From: JAHEJA01 sp965656445
GTDB lineage: Bacteria; Pseudomonadota; Alphaproteobacteria; Rhodobacterales; Rhodobacteraceae
DNA length: 64,000 bases
Assembly: GCA_965656445.1 (NCBI GenBank)
Contig: CBFHKO010000001.1
Span: 879,070-943,069 of the forward strand
Direction of reading: 5' to 3'
Below, one piece after another: positions 60,131-64,000 of the stretch. Within the stretch, counting starts at the first letter, position 1; each line of letters opens with the position of its first letter. The notes under the pieces are model-generated. The model was not told the origin of the DNA, ran no database searches, and saw only the letters and a program-made list of their open reading frames with translations. Position numbers and translations under genes: made by a program.

Positions 60131-61326
60131 CAAAAACTGCGCTTGTCATAGGTGGTGGTCCTGCGGGATTAATGGCTGCTGAGCAGCTATCCCACGCGGG
60201 TATCTCTGTGACAATTACAGAAGCAAAGCCTAGCTTTGGGCGCAAATTCCTTATGGCGGGGAAATCAGGACTGAACCTGACCAAGGTTGAAGACGCTGAG
60301 ACATTCCGCAACGCCTATGACGACAAACGCTCGGTTTTGCGCCCAATGTTGGACCTCTTTCCACCAGAGGCAATCATAGAGTGGGCCAATGAATTAGGTG
60401 GTGATGTCTTTGTCGGCAGCACAGGCCGCGTTTTTCCTAAGGTTATGAAAGCCTCACCTCTCTTGCGAGCGTGGATTGCGCGGCTTGCGGCCGCTGGTGT
60501 CGAGTTTAAACCAAATTGGCGCTGGATCGATGTTCAGGGAAACTGCCATAGCTTTGACACGCCGAACGGGGCCCAAAACATTACTGCAGATGTGACCATC
60601 TATGCGATGGGCGGCGCAAGTTGGAAGAAGCTCGGATCAAACGGGCTTTGGAAACAAAATTTTGAAGTGGACGGGATAGACACAGTTCCGTTTGCGCCCT
60701 CAAACAGTGCGATCAATGTCGATTGGTCCCCCAAGATGGCCGCACATTTTGGATCAGCCCTTAAATCTGTCATGTTCAAAGTCGGGGATCAAACGTCGCG
60801 CGGCGAGGCGATCCTTTCGGCAAAGGGGCTTGAAGGTGGGGGTGTCTACACGATGAGCAAATGGCTTCGCGACGGACAACCCTTGATAGTTGACCTTACA
60901 CCTGATCGATCCCTATCTGATTTGCAAAAGGCCTTCGCAAAACCCAAAGGCAAGAAATCCATGTCAAATGTCTTGCGGCAAGCGGGTCGCTTGGATCCTG
61001 TCAAAATTGCGCTTTTGCAGGAATGCGCCCGCCCTTTGCCCAACGACCCACATGCCCTTGCGCAGCTCGTGAAACACCTTCCGATCCCTCACAATGGTTT
61101 GCGCCCCATAGACGAAGCCATTTCCACCTCAGGCGGTGTATCATGGACCGCGTTGGATGCCTCGCTCATGATCAAAGGGCGCGACGGGCATTTTTGTGCG
61201 GGTGAAATGATCGACTGGGACGCGCCAACAGGCGGATATTTATTAACCGCCTGCTTTGCAACAGGGGCTTGGGCGGGCCGAAAGGCCGCAGAATTTCTAA
61301 TCGGTCAACCGCCAATAGCGCGTTGA
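60127..61326 (+). CDS. BaiN/HI0933-like flavoprotein (TIGR03862 group)
   Basis: NAD(P)/FAD-dependent oxidoreductase of the HI0933 family, 399 residues. The dinucleotide motif GGGPAGLMAAEQL is at residues 9-21; the family signature GRKFLMAGKSGLNLT (about 38-52) and DWDAPTGGYLLTACFATGAWAG at the C-terminus bind FAD. The middle contains an inserted lid domain. The group is called TIGR03862; the reaction is unknown in most bacteria. Coupled by a 4-nt overlap to the MscS gene and overlapping the convergent GST by 22 nt. Confidence 0.9.
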   Translation: MTKTALVIGGGPAGLMAAEQLSHAGISVTITEAKPSFGRKFLMAGKSGLNLTKVEDAETFRNAYDDKRSVLRPMLDLFPPEAIIEWANELGGDVFVGSTGRVFPKVMKASPLLRAWIARLAAAGVEFKPNWRWIDVQGNCHSFDTPNGAQNITADVTIYAMGGASWKKLGSNGLWKQNFEVDGIDTVPFAPSNSAINVDWSPKMAAHFGSALKSVMFKVGDQTSRGEAILSAKGLEGGGVYTMSKWLRDGQPLIVDLTPDRSLSDLQKAFAKPKGKKSMSNVLRQAGRLDPVKIALLQECARPLPNDPHALAQLVKHLPIPHNGLRPIDEAISTSGGVSWTALDASLMIKGRDGHFCAGEMIDWDAPTGGYLLTACFATGAWAGRKAAEFLIGQPPIAR

Positions 61327-61889
61327 AACGCCTCCCGACCCCGAAGCCGTTTGATATAAGATTTGAAGGCGTCATTCTCTGTTGGGAACTTTGCGCTCAT
61401 CGCCCAACCACCGCAATGGGCCAAGATCAGGTCGGGCACCGTTACAGCTGATCCCATCAAATAAGGTCCATCCATCTCATCCATAACACGTTGAATATTG
61501 CGCGCATATTCCCATTTCAGGCTGTCTTTAACCTCTGGGACACGATGCTCTGGCGGCAAAATAAAGCTGTGTCGCGCCGCCGTCCAAAGCAATGCATCGA
61601 CCTCATCATTCACTCGATGCAACCAAGCATCTTGTTTCGCGCGCTCCACTGTTCCTGCGTCAAATGTCAAAATCTTATGTTTATCGGCGAGGTACATCAT
61701 GATCGCGGCGGAATCCGTGAGGGCCGCATCACCATCGAGCAATACTGGAATTTTGCCGCTTGGGTGATGATCAAAAACATCCTTTGAATGCGGCTTAGCA
61801 TCTACATGCTCATAGGCGGCTCCAACCTCTTCTAACATCCAAAGGACCCGCATGGCCCTGCTTGCACGTGTTCCGACAATTTTATACAT
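61305..61889 (-). CDS. Glutathione S-transferase family protein
   Basis: A 194-residue GST: N-terminal thioredoxin-like domain (MYKIVGTRASRAMRVLWMLEE, with HHPSGKIPVLLDG and LTDSAAIMMYLADKH forming the glutathione site) and a C-terminal helical domain (about 85-194). I use the ATG at 61889; a longer reading adds a hydrophobic tail not typical of the family. The N-terminal serine near residue 10 could be the catalytic residue. Substrate unknown. The 3' end overlaps the BaiN-like gene by 22 nt. Confidence 0.88.
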   Translation of the reverse strand: MYKIVGTRASRAMRVLWMLEEVGAAYEHVDAKPHSKDVFDHHPSGKIPVLLDGDAALTDSAAIMMYLADKHKILTFDAGTVERAKQDAWLHRVNDEVDALLWTAARHSFILPPEHRVPEVKDSLKWEYARNIQRVMDEMDGPYLMGSAVTVPDLILAHCGGWAMSAKFPTENDAFKSYIKRLRGREAFQRAIGG

Positions 61890-62035
61890 AATTCGCCTCG
61901 CTGTGTTTGGTGTAGCTAAGCCTATTGCGTCTCGTAATTCCACAAAAACCCTACGTTCCTTTTTGATGCGGACCACGAACACCAAAGCAAGTTTGACATG
62001 GCAGAATCGGAGCAAAGCATGCTAGGTATTGCGGT

Positions 62036-63874
62036 ATGTTGAAAACACGCCCCAATATAGGCGAAGACCGCCCACAAATCCGTCAACTAGACGAAGCCGC
62101 CGTAAACCGCATTGCCGCAGGCGAAGTTGTCGAGCGCCCTGCATCCGCTGTCAAAGAGCTCGTTGAGAACTCAATCGATGCTGGCGCGCACCGCATGCAA
62201 ATTGATATCGCGGATGGTGGTAAAACATTGATCCGCGTTAGCGACGATGGATGCGGGATGACCCCTGCGGATTTGCCTTTGGCCCTATCCCGTCATGCGA
62301 CGTCGAAAATTGACGGAACGGATCTATTAGACATCCATAGCTTTGGCTTTCGTGGTGAGGCGCTGCCGTCTTTGGGATCGGTTTCGCGGCTTACAATTAC
62401 CAGCCGCGCGTCTGGATATGAGGCCGCGCAAATTTCCGTCGCAGGGAGCGTCCTATCGGATGTGAAACCCGCCGCTTTGAACCAAGGCACCGTTATTGAA
62501 TTGCGTGACTTGTTCTATGCCACACCAGCGCGGTTGAAATTCATGCGCACAGATCGCGCCGAAACCCAGGCAATCACAGATGTGATCAAACGGCTCGCGA
62601 TTGCCGAACCCTTTATTGGGTTTACCCTACGCGACACATCCGAAGGCAAAGATCGCACTCTCTTTAAGGCGGACCCAGAGAATGGCGATATGTTTGATGC
62701 CCTTCATGGTCGCCTTTCGCGCGTCCTTGGGCCTGACTTCGCGGAGAATGCGCTTAAAATTGATGCAGAGCGCGATGGGTTGCACCTAACGGGGTATGCG
62801 GCATTACCAACCTATTCGCGCGGCTCCGCTGTGATGCAGTATTTCTTTGTGAATGGGCGTCCTGTCCGAGACAAGCTTTTGATTGGTGCGCTCCGAGGGG
62901 CCTATGCGGATTTTCTATCGCGTGATCGCCATCCTGCTGTTGCATTATTTGTGGATTGCGATCCCCATCTTGTTGATGTGAATGTGCATCCTGCAAAATC
63001 AGAAGTTCGGTTTCGCGATCCCGGACTGGCGCGCGGATTGATCGTGTCTGGGCTTCGGCATGCCTTGGCGAATGCAGGGCATAGGGCATCGACCACAGTC
63101 GCCCACGCCACTTTGGGCGCGATGCAGCCAGAACACCGACCAAGCGCCCCGATTTACCAAATGGACCGCCCCTCTGCTCAGGCACGGTCCATCAGCTATC
63201 AATCCCAAGCCCCCCAATTCGAGGAAACGACCCCCGTTTTTGCCAGAGCGGTTGATGTTATAGATACCCCGGAACCATCCCCAACAGCCGAAGATTTTCC
63301 ATTAGGTGCGGCGCGTGGTCAGGTTCATGAAAACTACATTATTGCCCAGACTGAAACGGGAATGGTCATCGTTGATCAGCACGCCGCGCATGAACGTTTA
63401 GTCTATGAAAAACTGAAATCTCAAATGCGCGCAAACGGCATCGCGGCCCAAGCGTTGCTTATCCCTGATATTGTTGAGCTGTCCTCAAGCGAGTGTGAAA
63501 CGCTTTTGGCGATTGCAGGCGATTTGAAATCCCTCGGCCTTGGGATTGAGGCCTTTGGTGGGTCGGCCATTGCCATTCATGAAACCCCTGCAATCTTGGG
63601 CGAGGTGAATGCAAAAGCCATGATCATGGACATTTTGGACGAACTCGCAGATGTCGGCAGCACCCAATCCGTTCAAGACAAGATCGAAGCCATCCTATCA
63701 CGCATCGCGTGTCACGGGTCTATTCGATCCGGTCGCCGTATGCATGCCGAAGAAATGAACGCGCTCTTGCGAGAAATGGAAAATACGCCGCATTCGGGCC
63801 AGTGTAATCACGGCCGACCGACCTATGTCGAACTGAAACTAACCGATATTGAACGCTTGTTTGGACGCACATAA
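62036..63874 (+). CDS. mutL: DNA mismatch repair protein MutL
   Basis: ATPase that couples mismatch recognition by MutS to strand removal. Its 612 residues begin with the GHKL ATPase (AAGEVVERPASAVKELVENS, DDGCGM, GFRGEALPS), then a transducer domain, a proline-rich linker (about 345-425) and the C-terminal dimerisation domain. The nuclease motif DQHA-x2-E-x4-E is present at 447-458 (DQHAAHERLVYE), so this MutL should nick DNA itself, as expected where MutH is absent. CHGSIRSGRRM and CNHGRPT are further metal-site motifs. Its last base is shared with the next start (TAATG). Confidence 0.97.
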   Translation: MLKTRPNIGEDRPQIRQLDEAAVNRIAAGEVVERPASAVKELVENSIDAGAHRMQIDIADGGKTLIRVSDDGCGMTPADLPLALSRHATSKIDGTDLLDIHSFGFRGEALPSLGSVSRLTITSRASGYEAAQISVAGSVLSDVKPAALNQGTVIELRDLFYATPARLKFMRTDRAETQAITDVIKRLAIAEPFIGFTLRDTSEGKDRTLFKADPENGDMFDALHGRLSRVLGPDFAENALKIDAERDGLHLTGYAALPTYSRGSAVMQYFFVNGRPVRDKLLIGALRGAYADFLSRDRHPAVALFVDCDPHLVDVNVHPAKSEVRFRDPGLARGLIVSGLRHALANAGHRASTTVAHATLGAMQPEHRPSAPIYQMDRPSAQARSISYQSQAPQFEETTPVFARAVDVIDTPEPSPTAEDFPLGAARGQVHENYIIAQTETGMVIVDQHAAHERLVYEKLKSQMRANGIAAQALLIPDIVELSSSECETLLAIAGDLKSLGLGIEAFGGSAIAIHETPAILGEVNAKAMIMDILDELADVGSTQSVQDKIEAILSRIACHGSIRSGRRMHAEEMNALLREMENTPHSGQCNHGRPTYVELKLTDIERLFGRT

Positions 63875-64000
63875 TGACGCAAATCGATTTAAACGACCCA
63901 CTCACTTTGATCCTGATTGGTGCAGGCGTTATCATTTTACTAATGCTGTTTTTGACACTGCGCTCGGCGTCCCGTACTGCCAAAATGGCAATTCCTCTGT
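63874..64000 (+). CDS. rmuC: Probable DNA recombination protein RmuC (N-terminus only)
   Basis: Only the first 42 codons are in the window. They give a short polar start (MTQIDLNDPLTL), one membrane helix (ILIGAGVIILLMLFLTL) and a basic flank (RSASRTAK), the usual opening of RmuC proteins. RmuC is often found directly after mutL in Rhodobacteraceae, which is the main reason for the call. Start and stop overlap with mutL by one base. Confidence 0.6.
   Translation, partial: MTQIDLNDPLTLILIGAGVIILLMLFLTLRSASRTAKMAIPL

Noticed and set aside
1..64000. tRNA, rRNA, insertion sequences, prophage genes or CRISPR arrays
   Set aside because: Every intergenic gap was read and none holds a cloverleaf-like sequence, terminal inverted repeats, transposase or integrase remnant, or regularly spaced repeats.

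Overview
The window is chromosomal DNA of an alphaproteobacterium, almost certainly a member of the Roseobacter group of the Rhodobacteraceae with moderate GC content (about half, by eye). The placement rests on family content and gene order: def-def-fmt, mutL-rmuC, mreBCD-mrdA-rodA, MbfA with an Irr-type box, an alphaproteobacterial LexA box (GAAC-N7-GAAC), and families such as DUF1523, DUF2125, DUF1674, DUF3035 and DUF5665. No tRNA, rRNA, insertion sequence, prophage or CRISPR array was found. No gene-free stretch exceeds 300 bases; the longest are 44371-44627 and 48628-48883, about 256 bases each.

Layout. 1-8.3 kb, mostly minus strand: DMT exporter (cut by the window edge), YaiI-like protein, soluble transhydrogenase SthA, S-formylglutathione hydrolase, a frameshifted fatty acid desaturase (plus strand), an AEC transporter, the ferritin/VIT iron exporter MbfA, glutathione-dependent formaldehyde dehydrogenase and a c'/c556-type cytochrome. 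8.4-10.1 kb: LexA-controlled ImuB without imuA or dnaE2 next to it. 10.1-19.4 kb, minus strand: ureidoglycine aminohydrolase, then rsmB - heparinase-like - purH - lspA - DUF3035 lipoprotein - M16 - M16. 19.4-21.5 kb: SDHAF4-like protein, fmt, a degenerate deformylase paralogue and a true deformylase. 21.6-32.5 kb: C-S lyase, conserved small protein, glutathionyl-hydroquinone reductase, degenerate response regulator, lytic transglycosylase, smc, GNAT, lipoprotein, FCD regulator, methyltransferase, DUF1523. 32.7-36.4 kb: creatinase, a formamidase-like hydrolase and succinate-semialdehyde dehydrogenase. 36.5-44.4 kb, plus strand: DMT exporter, truB, DUF1643, DUF5665, an RTX-repeat protein, rpsO, a globin with a soluble chemoreceptor-tip protein, and pnp. 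44.6-48.6 kb: aldehyde dehydrogenase and a sarcosine/dimethylglycine dehydrogenase-like enzyme. 48.9-55.4 kb: the rod-shape operon mreBCD-mrdA-rodA with a GhrA-like reductase at its end. 55.5-64 kb: DUF2125, SDR, short crotonase, HNH, MscS, BaiN-like flavoprotein, GST, mutL, and the start of a probable rmuC.

How the genes fit together. AdhC and FghA form the glutathione-dependent route from formaldehyde to formate. Creatinase yields sarcosine and urea, and a sarcosine/dimethylglycine dehydrogenase-like enzyme would feed one-carbon units into folate or formaldehyde pools, so methylated-amine use is a theme, although these genes are scattered. The other large blocks are envelope growth (mre/mrd, lspA, DUF3035, lytic transglycosylase), translation (def, fmt, rsmB, truB, rpsO) and genome maintenance (imuB, smc, mutL, rmuC).

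The most interesting items are the globin plus mini-chemoreceptor pair placed between rpsO and pnp; the 43-bp perfect palindrome containing an Irr box directly before mbfA; a repeated hairpin module just downstream of three minus-strand genes; a deformylase paralogue that has lost its catalytic residues; a desaturase broken at a C6 tract; and six convergent gene pairs whose stop codons interlock by exactly 4 nt.
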